From Alphaproteobacteria bacterium (GTDB lineage: Bacteria > Pseudomonadota > Alphaproteobacteria > GCA-016699305): a stretch of 64,000 nt of DNA. The stretch covers positions 434,001 through 498,000 of the forward strand of contig CP064970.1 of the NCBI GenBank assembly GCA_016699305.1, written 5' to 3'. Positions 27,222 to 36,163 of this stretch are shown here, piece by piece. The notes below the pieces were generated by a model. The model ran no database searches. It saw only the letters and a list, made by a program, of their open reading frames with translations, and was not told the DNA's origin. Positions within the stretch are counted from its first letter, which is position 1; every line of letters begins with the position of its first letter. Both the position numbers and the translations under genes were made by a program.

Positions 27222-28361
27222 ATGGGTATCGAGAGTCACGTCACTTCTTTTGCGCCTGAGGTGGTAGACGCCACGGGGCGGCGCGATCTGGTAGGATTGT
27301 CGCGCGAAGAACTGGTGGCGGCAATCGCCGAGCTGGGCATGGAGTCCTTCCGCGCCCGTCAGCTGTGGCATTGGATCTATCAGCGCGGCGTGACGGATTT
27401 TGAGTCCATGTCCACTTTGGCCAAGGCCGCGCGGCCCCAGATGGCCGAGCATTTCGTGGTTGGCCGTCCTCAGATCGCCCAAGACATGAAATCGCAGGAC
27501 GGCACCCGCAAATGGCTGGTGCGCCTGGAGGACAAGCACGAGATCGAGACCGTGCATATCCCACAAGAAGACCGGGGCACCTTATGCATCTCGTCGCAAG
27601 TCGGCTGCACCCTGGCTTGCCGATTCTGCCATACCGGCACGCAAAAACTGGTGCGTAACCTGAATGCCAATGAGATTCTGGGCCAGTTCATGCGCGCCCG
27701 CGATGTGCTGGATGATTGGTCGGTCAAGCCGGGTGATCGGAAGATCACCAACATCGTCCTGATGGGCATGGGCGAGCCATTGTACAATTACGAGAACGTC
27801 GCCAAGGCCATGAAGATCGTCATGGACTGCGACGGGATCGCCTTTTCGCGGCGGCGCATCACTTTGTCTACCTCGGGCGTCGTGCCGATGATGAACCGCG
27901 CGGCGTTAGAGCTTGGGGTCAATCTTGCCGTCAGTTTGCATGCCGTGACCGATGAATTGCGCGACCAGCTGGTGCCGCTGAACCGCAAATATCCGATCAA
28001 GGAATTGCTGGACGCCTGCCGCAACTACCCTGGCACCCACAACGCGCGACGCATCACGTTCGAATATGTGATGCTCAAAGGCGTGAACGACTCGCCCGCC
28101 GAGGCCCGCGCCTTGGTCAAGCTGTTGCGCGGCATTCCTGCCAAGGTCAATCTGATCCCCTTCAACCCCTGGCCCGGCGCGCCTTACGAGCGATCGACCA
28201 ACAAAGCGATCCAGGCATTCGGCGACATCGTGAACCAGGCCGGTTACGCCAGCCCCGTGCGTACGCCGCGCGGCACGGATATCCTGGCCGCTTGCGGCCA
28301 GCTGCGTTCGGAAAGCGTAAGGCAGCGCAAATCGGAGATATCGGGCGCGCCAGGTGCTTGA
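27222..28361 (+). CDS. rlmN: Dual-specificity rRNA/tRNA m2A methyltransferase RlmN
   Basis: RlmN is a radical SAM enzyme that methylates C2 of A2503 in 23S rRNA and A37 of some tRNAs. From the ATG at 27222 (preceded by GGAG) it is 379 aa. The cluster-binding cysteines are in [16 protein letters not shown] (Cys129, 133, 136). [11 protein letters not shown] and the C-terminal [11 protein letters not shown] hold the SAM region and the mechanistic Cys. It lies 31 nt after the prepilin peptidase gene on the same strand. Confidence 0.95.
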   Translation: MGIESHVTSFAPEVVDATGRRDLVGLSREELVAAIAELGMESFRARQLWHWIYQRGVTDFESMSTLAKAARPQMAEHFVVGRPQIAQDMKSQDGTRKWLVRLEDKHEIETVHIPQEDRGTLCISSQVGCTLACRFCHTGTQKLVRNLNANEILGQFMRARDVLDDWSVKPGDRKITNIVLMGMGEPLYNYENVAKAMKIVMDCDGIAFSRRRITLSTSGVVPMMNRAALELGVNLAVSLHAVTDELRDQLVPLNRKYPIKELLDACRNYPGTHNARRITFEYVMLKGVNDSPAEARALVKLLRGIPAKVNLIPFNPWPGAPYERSTNKAIQAFGDIVNQAGYASPVRTPRGTDILAACGQLRSESVRQRKSEISGAPGA

Positions 28362-28459
28362 AATTAAACCTCGAACTTCCTTATAAAATACAATCACCGA
28401 CACGGGTTAGGTCGATGTTCGATGCAGCCATAACCTGACATAACCCCATCTGGAGATGA

Positions 28460-29170
28460 ATGGCCATGTCCACACAGCCATGTTGGAAAGACAGTTTGAT
28501 GAAAGTGGTTCTATTGCGTGAGGGCATTCACGATCATTCCGTCCCTTTCGTCTCATGGCATAGATACAATACTGACTGCAGCTCATATGTATTTACCCCC
28601 TATGGATTTGTACAGGAGAATTTCCACACAAAGCTCTATTACGCTCGACGAAAACTGCTGAGACAGGGAATGGATATGGTCGTCTGGCTTGCCAGTCTCA
28701 CTGAGAAACAAAAATTTTGTTTAGCCACAGAATACAATGACCGCGATCCCAACCAGCAGGTGATGTCTCTGGGCAATTTCTATACAGGCCATTTCGCATG
28801 TCATGCAGCAGACATCCACTATATGAAACCCGACAACGTGCCTCGTTTCATTCAACTCGTCAGAGACGGAAAGCCAGAACAGTTGGCCCAGTTTATTGAG
28901 TTGAATCCGGATGTGTGTCCTCGTGCATTGCCCGATTCATTGAGCCTGCCGCCCGATATATTCTCGCAAGAAGCGCAAAAGATTTGTGACGTTATGACCG
29001 CCCATGGGATCAGGATGCACCCCAATTTTCCCTGGCATCATGATCATATTGGCGGCGTTGATCCTCGTTCTCTGATGATCATGACAAGTCTGCCAACTCC
29101 TGCCCAGGTCGTGGAAAAGCCTAGCGGAGCGACATATATACTCCGTTCCATATCCTTTCCATCGCCATAA
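28460..29170 (+). CDS. Unknown conserved-looking protein, 236 aa
   Basis: No family recognised. The product is soluble, aromatic- and histidine-rich (HAADIHYMKPD, HPNFPWHHDHIGG), with several Cys. It has no signal peptide or membrane segment. GGAG precedes a double start (ATG GCC ATG), either of which could be used. Its codon use is near that of the neighbours, slightly less GC-rich. It stands between rlmN and rnpB and ends at the 3' end of rnpB, which is convergent. Confidence 0.55.
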   Translation: MAMSTQPCWKDSLMKVVLLREGIHDHSVPFVSWHRYNTDCSSYVFTPYGFVQENFHTKLYYARRKLLRQGMDMVVWLASLTEKQKFCLATEYNDRDPNQQVMSLGNFYTGHFACHAADIHYMKPDNVPRFIQLVRDGKPEQLAQFIELNPDVCPRALPDSLSLPPDIFSQEAQKICDVMTAHGIRMHPNFPWHHDHIGGVDPRSLMIMTSLPTPAQVVEKPSGATYILRSISFPSP

Positions 29171-29606
29171 AAACGCCAGGCGGCCTATAAGCCGGGTTCT
29201 GTCCGCCCCTCGCCTTGCGACGCGAGGCGGGATGACCATTCCTCTTGGCGGGGCATCGCTGCCTCGCTCACGCGGCCGACCCGGGCGAGAGACGGGGAAG
29301 AACCGCCCGGCCATGGTTGCCCATGACCGCCTCGCCCCTATTTGGCCTTGCTTCCGGTGGGGTTTGCCCTGCCGCTGCCGTTGCCGACCGCGCGGTGCGC
29401 TCTTACCGCACCCTTGCACCCTTACCCCTGCTGTCCGAAGACCGCAGAGGCGGTATCGTTTCTGTGGCACTTTCCCTGGGGTCGCCCCCGTCGGCCGTTA
29501 GCCGACACCGCTCTTCCCTGAAGCCCGGACTTTCCTCCCCCGCGCACCGGCTGCGCCCGCAAGGAGCGCACGGTCTGACACGGCAGCGGTCATCCGGCCG
29601 CCTGGC
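29171..29606 (-). ncRNA. rnpB: RNase P RNA, class A
   Basis: This is the catalytic RNA of RNase P, which trims tRNA 5' leaders. On the minus strand the conserved P4 segment GAGGAAAGTCCGGGC is seen near 29525-29540, and the 3' part contains the CAGAACCCGGCTTATAGGCC ending at about 29181-29200. The 5' segment and 3' segment pair through CCAGGCGGCC and GGCCGCCTGG, with a T-run just after (29171-29175). The length of about 432 nt is at the larger end for alphaproteobacteria. Ends are approximate. Confidence 0.95.
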
Positions 29607-29675
29607 GGTTTTGATGATGTCATGTTTCGCCTGTGAATGAAACATCTTGCATTCGGCCCCCGGCTAGGGGAAGAA

Positions 29676-31892
29676 ATGGAGTTCAGCTTGGAGAGTCCGC
29701 AACCGTTGTTAAGCCATCACGTCGATCCCCCGTTAAAGGAACCACCCGCCACAGGCGCGACGGATGGAACGCTGCGCGGCCGCCTATTGCGCTGTCTGCG
29801 CGCGGCGTTCGAGGGGATGGGCAAACCGGTTTCGGAAAGCGATCTTCAAATCTCCGGCCCCTCTTTATCCGAGACGCCCGGTTTGGCCGAGATGGCCTTG
29901 ATCTCGCGCCGTCTGGGCTATCGTGCGCGGGTGACGCCATTCGACCCCGGCCATTTGGACCGCCTGCCCTGTCCCTTTGTGCTGCTGACGCGCGATGGGA
30001 AAACATGCCTGACCGTGCTGCGCGCCGATAACGACCGAGTCCTGGTTCATGATCCCGCCACGTCGCGCACGGAAGACACATCGGCGCGTGATCTGCCGCA
30101 GGGTAAGGCCGATATTCTACTGCTGAAGACCGGTGGCGAGGAGGTCAGCTGGCGCGAGATGCTCTGGCGACAAATCCGGGGCGTGATGAGGCCGATCATC
30201 GCCTCGTCCGTGGCGATCAACATCTTCGCCCTGCTTCTGCCTTTGGTTTCCATCATCGTCTTCAACAAAGTGATCGGCAATCGGGCGCTTTCAACCTTAG
30301 ACGTCTTAGCCATCGGTGCCAGCGTTGCCTATATCTTCGACACCGCCTTGCGCGCGTTGCGCGGATATCTTTCCGTCCATACCGGGGCGCGTCTGGACGC
30401 CCAGATTGGCAGCCAGGCGGTGGCGCATCTGCTGCGCCTGCCATTGACCTATTTCGAGAACACGCCCACCGGTTTGCAGTCCGAGCGTTTGCGTCAACTG
30501 GATTTCATTCGCACCTTCCTAACCGGCCAAATGCCCATGGTGGTGGTGGATTTGGTGTTCGGCATTGTGTTGTTCGCCGCGCTGCTGGCCATCGATGTGC
30601 GGCTGGGTGCGGTGGTGCTGGGCAGCGTTCCCATATTCCTGTTGCTGTCGGTGTGGGCCGACCGTTCGCAGCGTGCGCTGAGCAACAAGACCTTTGCCGC
30701 GCAAGCCGCGCGTGGCAGCTCGCTGAACGAAATCTTGCACAACGCGCATACCGTCAAGGCCTTGGCGTTGGAAAGCGACATGGAGACGCGCCACGGAGAA
30801 CGTCTGGCCCGCTCGGCGCAAGCCGGGTTCGAGGCCAGCCACCACAGCAATATGGTGCTGGCGCTCAGCAACGGCCTGATGATGTTCATCAGTCTGCTGG
30901 TGCTGTATTTGGGGGCGCGTTTCGCCAGCGACAACACCCTGACCCTGGGCGAATTGGTGGCCTTTAACATGCTGACGGTGCGCGCTTTGACGCCCATTCG
31001 TCAGGTCGTGACCACTTGGCACAGTCTGCGCGAAACGCAAATGGCGTTCCGCCGTATCGACGAGCTGATGAACGAGGAGCAGGAACCCGGCATCGCTCAA
31101 ATGGGTTCCTACCCACGCCTGCGCGGCACCTTACGCGCCGATAATCTGGGCTATACCTATCCCGGCACGACGCGGCCGGCCTTACGCGGAGTGAATTTCG
31201 CACTGCCCACGGGCACCATGACGGGGATCATCGGGCCATCGGGATGCGGTAAAAGCACCTTGGCCAAGATCATTTTGGGGCTGTATCCCCCCGGCGAAGG
31301 GCGTGTGTTGGTGGATGCGTTCGATTTGCGTCAGATATCGCCCTTTACCTTGCGCCGCGAGATTGGTTATGTGCCGCAGGACAATCATCTGTTCGCGGGC
31401 AGCGTGCGCGAGAATATCGTGATGGGCGCGCCCGACACCTCGCCCGCCCGCGCCATGATGGCGGCGCAATATGTGGGCGCGCATGACTTCATTCAGCGTC
31501 TGCCCCAAGGCTATGACACCATCCTGACCGAGGGTGGCTTTGGCCTTAGCGCCGGTCAAAGACAGCTGTTATGCGTCGCGCGCGCTCTGGCGCGTGAGCC
31601 GCGCATCTTAATCTTGGACGAGGCCACATCCGCCCTAGATGTGCAAACGGAAGACCGCTTGCTGCGCGCCTTGCGTCAGGCGACCAAGCCGGTGGGGCTG
31701 ACGGTTCTGTTCATCACCCATCGTCTACCTACCTTGCGCATCTGCGATCAAATCGTGATGCTGCGCGACGGCATGGTCGAACGTGCGGGACCGGCAGATC
31801 ATATCTTGAACGCCTTGATGGCACCGCCGCCGTCTGCCGCCCCCACAGAATCGCCCCTGCCCGCCTCGGACAAGAACGGGGGCGCGGCGTGA
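29676..31892 (+). CDS. Type I secretion ABC transporter (HlyB/LapB-like, inactive peptidase-like domain)
   Basis: This is the inner-membrane exporter of type I secretion. From ATG at 29676 (preceded by AGGGGAAG) it is 738 aa. An N-terminal C39-like domain (about 25-135) has no catalytic Cys-Asn motif, so it is a recognition domain as in HlyB. The membrane domain is about 170-440. The nucleotide-binding domain has Walker A GPSGCGKST (about 519-527), signature LSAGQRQLL (about 625) and Walker B ILILDEATSALD (about 644-655). Its stop overlaps the HlyD-like gene start (GTGA). Substrates of this class are usually RTX or large adhesin proteins; none is visible here. Confidence 0.92.
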   Translation: MEFSLESPQPLLSHHVDPPLKEPPATGATDGTLRGRLLRCLRAAFEGMGKPVSESDLQISGPSLSETPGLAEMALISRRLGYRARVTPFDPGHLDRLPCPFVLLTRDGKTCLTVLRADNDRVLVHDPATSRTEDTSARDLPQGKADILLLKTGGEEVSWREMLWRQIRGVMRPIIASSVAINIFALLLPLVSIIVFNKVIGNRALSTLDVLAIGASVAYIFDTALRALRGYLSVHTGARLDAQIGSQAVAHLLRLPLTYFENTPTGLQSERLRQLDFIRTFLTGQMPMVVVDLVFGIVLFAALLAIDVRLGAVVLGSVPIFLLLSVWADRSQRALSNKTFAAQAARGSSLNEILHNAHTVKALALESDMETRHGERLARSAQAGFEASHHSNMVLALSNGLMMFISLLVLYLGARFASDNTLTLGELVAFNMLTVRALTPIRQVVTTWHSLRETQMAFRRIDELMNEEQEPGIAQMGSYPRLRGTLRADNLGYTYPGTTRPALRGVNFALPTGTMTGIIGPSGCGKSTLAKIILGLYPPGEGRVLVDAFDLRQISPFTLRREIGYVPQDNHLFAGSVRENIVMGAPDTSPARAMMAAQYVGAHDFIQRLPQGYDTILTEGGFGLSAGQRQLLCVARALAREPRILILDEATSALDVQTEDRLLRALRQATKPVGLTVLFITHRLPTLRICDQIVMLRDGMVERAGPADHILNALMAPPPSAAPTESPLPASDKNGGAA

Positions 31893-33352
31893 ACGATAAA
31901 GCCTTGCAGCCATTTGATCCCTATAAAGACGAAACGCCCGGCAAGAATCTGCCTGCGCGCATCGGCTCGGCCCTGATGGCACCTTGGAAGGCCGGCGAAG
32001 AAAGCTACGCCGAGTTTTTACCCGGGGCCTTGGCCGTCACGGAAACCCGCCCATCCCCCGCCGCCGCCATGACCATTTGGATCATCAGCGCCAGCCTGGT
32101 GATATTTCTGCTTTGGGCGGCGCTGGCCAAGGTCGACCAATCCGTCGTCGGCCAGGGCAAGGTGCGTCCCTACAGCCATGTGCAGGTTATCAACCACTCG
32201 GTAGGTGGGCGCATCAAAGACATTCATGTGCATGCTGGTGATGAAGTGAAAGCGGGTCAAAAGCTGCTGAGCCTAGACCCCGAATTGATCGACACCGAAG
32301 TGAGCAAGCTGTCTTCTCAAGTCGCCACCCGGCGAGCCGAAACCGCTCGGCTTGAAGCCGAGGCCGAGGGGAAATCCACCATGGAGGCTCCCGAGGATCT
32401 GGTGCGTGCTTACCCCGATGTCGTCGCCAATCAACGCCTGTTGCTTGAGTCGCGACGTCTGGTACGCGAACAGAAATTAGCCAGCGCGCGCAACATCGTC
32501 GAGCAACGCGCCAGCGATGTGACCCAGGCCGAATCCGCTCTGCGCAACGCCCGTAAGGGACTCTCCTTGGCGCAAGAGCAAGGCAAGGCGATCGCCGAAT
32601 TGACGGAAAAAGGCTATTTCCCACGCGTACGCGCCTTACAGGTGGAGCGGGACACCGTGCAACAAAAGGGTGAGTTCGAACGCGCGCAATCAATGCTGGA
32701 ATCGGCGCAGGCTGCCAAGGCTTCTGCCGATGCCGAATTGGAAAAGGCCGCCAATGACGACCGCAGCCAAGTCTTGAACAGCCTGTCCGAAACCCGCACC
32801 GAGCGCGACCGCCTGCAAAACCAGTTAACCCAGGTGATCACGCAGCAAAAGAACCTGGACTTGATCTCGCCGGTGGACGGCTTTGTGGAGAATCTGGCCG
32901 CCACCAATATCGGCCAAGTCGTACAGTCGGGCGAGGCCATCATGCGGATCGTGCCCAGCGAAGAAAGACTGGTCGTCGATGCCCGCATCGCCAACCGCGA
33001 CATAGGCCGCATCAAGCCGGGTCAAGCGGTGCGCCTGAAGATCCACGCTTTCGATTACGCCCGCTATGGCAGCATCAACGGCCATGTCATCCGCGTGGCG
33101 CATGACTCGCAGGCCAATGACCGCACCGACAAATCCAGCTCTGAGGCGGGAGCGCAACTGCCGCCCGGCCTATTCTATACGGTCGAAATCGAACCCGAGC
33201 ATATGTATGTGGGTTCCCACCCCGATTCCACCCACCGCCTGCGCCCCGGCATGACCCTGGACGCCGAGCTGCACACAGGCCGCCGCAGTATCCTAGGCTA
33301 TCTGCTGGACGCCATGCTACGCACCACCGATGAGGCCATGCGGGAAAATTGA
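31889..33352 (+). CDS. Type I secretion membrane fusion protein (HlyD family)
   Basis: This protein connects the ABC exporter to an outer-membrane TolC-like channel. It is 487 aa with a GTG start that overlaps the exporter stop. A transmembrane helix lies at about residues 60-80. Then come the first lipoyl half (VINHSVGGRIKDIHVHAGDEVKAGQKLLSL in part), a long coiled-coil region (about 130-325), the second lipoyl half (DGFVENLAATNIGQVVQSGE) and a beta-barrel part to the end. No tolC is nearby. The C-terminus ends 17 nt before the convergent nuoD stop. Confidence 0.92.
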   Translation: MNDKALQPFDPYKDETPGKNLPARIGSALMAPWKAGEESYAEFLPGALAVTETRPSPAAAMTIWIISASLVIFLLWAALAKVDQSVVGQGKVRPYSHVQVINHSVGGRIKDIHVHAGDEVKAGQKLLSLDPELIDTEVSKLSSQVATRRAETARLEAEAEGKSTMEAPEDLVRAYPDVVANQRLLLESRRLVREQKLASARNIVEQRASDVTQAESALRNARKGLSLAQEQGKAIAELTEKGYFPRVRALQVERDTVQQKGEFERAQSMLESAQAAKASADAELEKAANDDRSQVLNSLSETRTERDRLQNQLTQVITQQKNLDLISPVDGFVENLAATNIGQVVQSGEAIMRIVPSEERLVVDARIANRDIGRIKPGQAVRLKIHAFDYARYGSINGHVIRVAHDSQANDRTDKSSSEAGAQLPPGLFYTVEIEPEHMYVGSHPDSTHRLRPGMTLDAELHTGRRSILGYLLDAMLRTTDEAMREN

Positions 33353-33368
33353 TCCCGGTTGCTGTTTT

Positions 33369-34619
33369 TTACCGATCAATCTCGCCGAACACGATATCCA
33401 AGGACCCTAGGATCGCGACGGTATCGGCCAGCATATGCCCCTTGGTCATGGATTCCAGGGCTTGGAGATGCGCAAATCCGGGAGCGCGGATGTGGCAGCG
33501 ATAGGGTTTGTTGCTGCCATCGGCGATCAGATACACGCCGAATTCACCCTTGGGGGCCTCGACCACCGTATAGGTCTCGCCCGCCGGGACGTGATAGCCT
33601 TCGGTGTATAGCTTGAAGTGATGGATCATGGCCTCCATCGAGGCTTTCATCTCGGTCCTTGGAGGCGGCGCGATTTTATGATCATCGACCATCACGGGGC
33701 CGCTCGGCATTTCGTTGAGGCATTGGCGGATAATGATCTGGCTTTGACGCATTTCCTCCATCCGCACCAGATAGCGCGCATAGCAATCGCCCGTGCTGGC
33801 CACGGGAACGGCGAAGTCCATGCGGCCATACACGTCATAGGGCTGTGACTTACGCAAATCCCAGGCCACGCCAGAGGCACGCAACATAGGCCCAGAAAAG
33901 CCCCAGGCCAGCGCCTGTTCGCGCGTCACCACGCCGATATCCACGGTACGCGATTTAAAGATCCGGTTATTGGTCAGCAGCCCATGAAGATCGTCAAGAA
34001 AAGCGGGGAATGAGTCGTTATAAGCCGCCATATCCTCCATCAGTCCATCGGGCAGGTCCTGATGCACGCCGCCGGGGCGGAAATAATTGGCATGCATACG
34101 CGCGCCGCTGACACGCTCGTAAAACTCCATCATCTTTTCGCGTTGTTCGAAGCCCCACAAAGCGGGAGTGATCGCCCCGACATCAAGAGCGAAAGTCGTG
34201 ACGTTCAGCAGGTGATTCAGCAGACGCGACACTTCGGCAAACAGCACCCGAATATACTGTCCCCGAGGCGGCGGTTTAATGCCCAGCAGCTTTTCCACAG
34301 CCAATGCGAAGGCATGTTCCTGGCACATGGGGGCCACATAATCGAGGCGGTCGAAATAGGGCATCGCCTGAAGATAGGTCTTATGCTCGATCAGTTTTTC
34401 CGTGCCACGATGCAGCAGACCAATATGCGGATCGGCGCGGGTGATGACCTCGCCTTCCATCTCTAGAATTAGACGCAGCACACCATGCGAGGCCGGATGC
34501 TGCGGCCCCAGATTCAACACGGACGGTTCTATGACCACTTCGTGTCGTTGGTCTTCAGGCTGGTTGGGATCGCTGATGGTGTAGGACATGACGGCAGGGA
34601 GGCTCGAAACAAGGGGCAT
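33369..34619 (-). CDS. nuoD: NADH-quinone oxidoreductase subunit D
   Basis: NuoD is the 49-kDa-type subunit in the peripheral arm of complex I near the quinone site. The 416-aa product has [46 protein letters not shown] and the end DIVFGEIDR, all typical. AAGGGG stands upstream of the ATG at 34619; a later ATG at 34589 is another possible start. The usual nuoA-N operon is not present: type I secretion genes are on one side and an unknown gene on the other. So this gene is either a solitary copy in a scattered nuo set or a second paralogue. Confidence 0.93.
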   Translation of the reverse strand: MPLVSSLPAVMSYTISDPNQPEDQRHEVVIEPSVLNLGPQHPASHGVLRLILEMEGEVITRADPHIGLLHRGTEKLIEHKTYLQAMPYFDRLDYVAPMCQEHAFALAVEKLLGIKPPPRGQYIRVLFAEVSRLLNHLLNVTTFALDVGAITPALWGFEQREKMMEFYERVSGARMHANYFRPGGVHQDLPDGLMEDMAAYNDSFPAFLDDLHGLLTNNRIFKSRTVDIGVVTREQALAWGFSGPMLRASGVAWDLRKSQPYDVYGRMDFAVPVASTGDCYARYLVRMEEMRQSQIIIRQCLNEMPSGPVMVDDHKIAPPPRTEMKASMEAMIHHFKLYTEGYHVPAGETYTVVEAPKGEFGVYLIADGSNKPYRCHIRAPGFAHLQALESMTKGHMLADTVAILGSLDIVFGEIDR

Positions 34620-34662
34620 TCATCCACGCCCCTTGTCTAGCACGGACAGCCGGTCAGGGCTA

Positions 34663-35748
34663 CTACAGCCGCTGAGCCAGGCGGAGATCGTAGAAAGGGC
34701 TCATCTCGCCGTTCTCTCCACTGACCATCCGTCGTGCCTCTTCCTCGGCCGCCGCAATGGCCGAAACAGCCGCGATAGACGAATGATTGGCTGCCATCGC
34801 AGCTGAGATGCTTTCATTGGCAGGGGATTCGCCGCGCGACGTGCCCTTGTCACGCGTTCCGCCGCCTTCATTATCCCCATGGATTCTGATTTGGCGCGCC
34901 ATCAAGGTCATCAGGCTGGCGCTGATGGTAAACAGGGCCATGGCCTCCTCCGCCGATAATTCGGCCTCGGGCCGCGCCAACATCGGGTCACGATAACGTT
35001 CCTTGACATGAGCCAGCATCTGAATAACGCCGCGATCTGGCGTACGGTCATGACCGCGCGCGACGTCTTCTTTCCCAGATGGGCGCGAGGCATCTTCATG
35101 CAAGCTCATCAAACGCCGCAGCAGCAAGGCCCAGTCGCGATCCGCGCGTGGCAAGGGGGAGGATTCCAGAAACACCTCGGCATAGCGGATCAACATGGTC
35201 TCGGTCGCGCGCACTAGATAGTTCCCCGCCGCCGTGCTCAACCCAACCGCCAGACAGCGACCCGCATCTGTGACGCTCTGACGGACAAAAGACGGGATGG
35301 TATCTAACAGCGAATCCGGGAAAACCGCTTGGGCATTTCCTACCAATTCCTCGACCGCAAACAGTCCTTGGCGCTCAAGGGCGTAGCACGGCATATGCTC
35401 CAGCTCACCAGCCAGCGATTTGTCAAACGCCTCCAGCAGCCCTTGCATCAGGCCCAATTCATGTGCCTCCAGCTTCTCGTCGCCTGAAGGAAAGCGGAAT
35501 TTGCGCGTGGCGGAATCAATAAAGAATTGCTGAAACAGCGCGCCGACCTTAGCCAATAGCCGATGACCATCTTGGCGCGCCTGACGAGTCAGGGTGACAG
35601 GATCACCTTTTAACAACGCATCCAGCGCCGTTTGAGCCTCCATCATCGGCATGAATAAATCCGTAGTACGGACTGGCGCGCGCAGCGCGCGCAGCGCCGA
35701 GAGCTTATTGCCCAGTTCGTAGAATTTGTATGAGTTGACGAGTTTCAC
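34663..35748 (-). CDS. Unknown helical protein, 361 aa
   Basis: No family recognised. It is largely helical and soluble, with an Ala/Glu-rich C-terminal region and no signal peptide. It starts with GTG at 35748 without a clear Shine-Dalgarno sequence. The segment at about 225-260 is low in complexity and charged (PSGKEDVARGHDRTPDRG). It ends 43 nt before the nuoD start codon, so the two may share a transcript. Function cannot be inferred. Confidence 0.6.
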   Translation of the reverse strand: MKLVNSYKFYELGNKLSALRALRAPVRTTDLFMPMMEAQTALDALLKGDPVTLTRQARQDGHRLLAKVGALFQQFFIDSATRKFRFPSGDEKLEAHELGLMQGLLEAFDKSLAGELEHMPCYALERQGLFAVEELVGNAQAVFPDSLLDTIPSFVRQSVTDAGRCLAVGLSTAAGNYLVRATETMLIRYAEVFLESSPLPRADRDWALLLRRLMSLHEDASRPSGKEDVARGHDRTPDRGVIQMLAHVKERYRDPMLARPEAELSAEEAMALFTISASLMTLMARQIRIHGDNEGGGTRDKGTSRGESPANESISAAMAANHSSIAAVSAIAAAEEEARRMVSGENGEMSPFYDLRLAQRL

Positions 35749-36163
35749 GAGAGCAGTCCGATAAAGTTGAGGGAATGGATAAGGATGACAAGCACCCTAC
35801 GGCGTGTGTCATCAATTTCACCGCCGTTATAAGCGCAGATAGGGAACCTAAGCAACATCGTAAATGCTTTCTTATAGTTAATGTCTCTTAGTTAACATGC
35901 GCACAGTCTGCGGGCATTTACGGATGTTCCTTGTATAACTCGGCAGCCAATCCGCACAAGATGGCCCGGCACCCACACCTATGCCGATAAGGTGTGTGCA
36001 TGAAAGCACGGCCAGGGCACTATGAAACTGCTGTTGCTTCAGCACAACTCCCTAACCTCGGTCCTGCACGATGCCTTTGAGCATTTCTAGGACCACGGAC
36101 AAACTCCCACACAGAACACTTGCCCGAAAGCCGAGGGCAACCTCTATGATTCGCCAAAGCTCA
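35749..36163. other. Intergenic region with one hairpin
   Basis: About 415 nt between the unknown gene at 34663-35748 and the stop of maeB, both on the minus strand. It should hold the promoter of the unknown gene and the terminator of maeB. One inverted repeat, GCACCCACACCT at 35969-35980 and AAGGTGTGTGC at 35989-35999, is present. No run of T follows it on either strand, so a terminator role is unclear. No gene is supported here. Confidence 0.5.
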
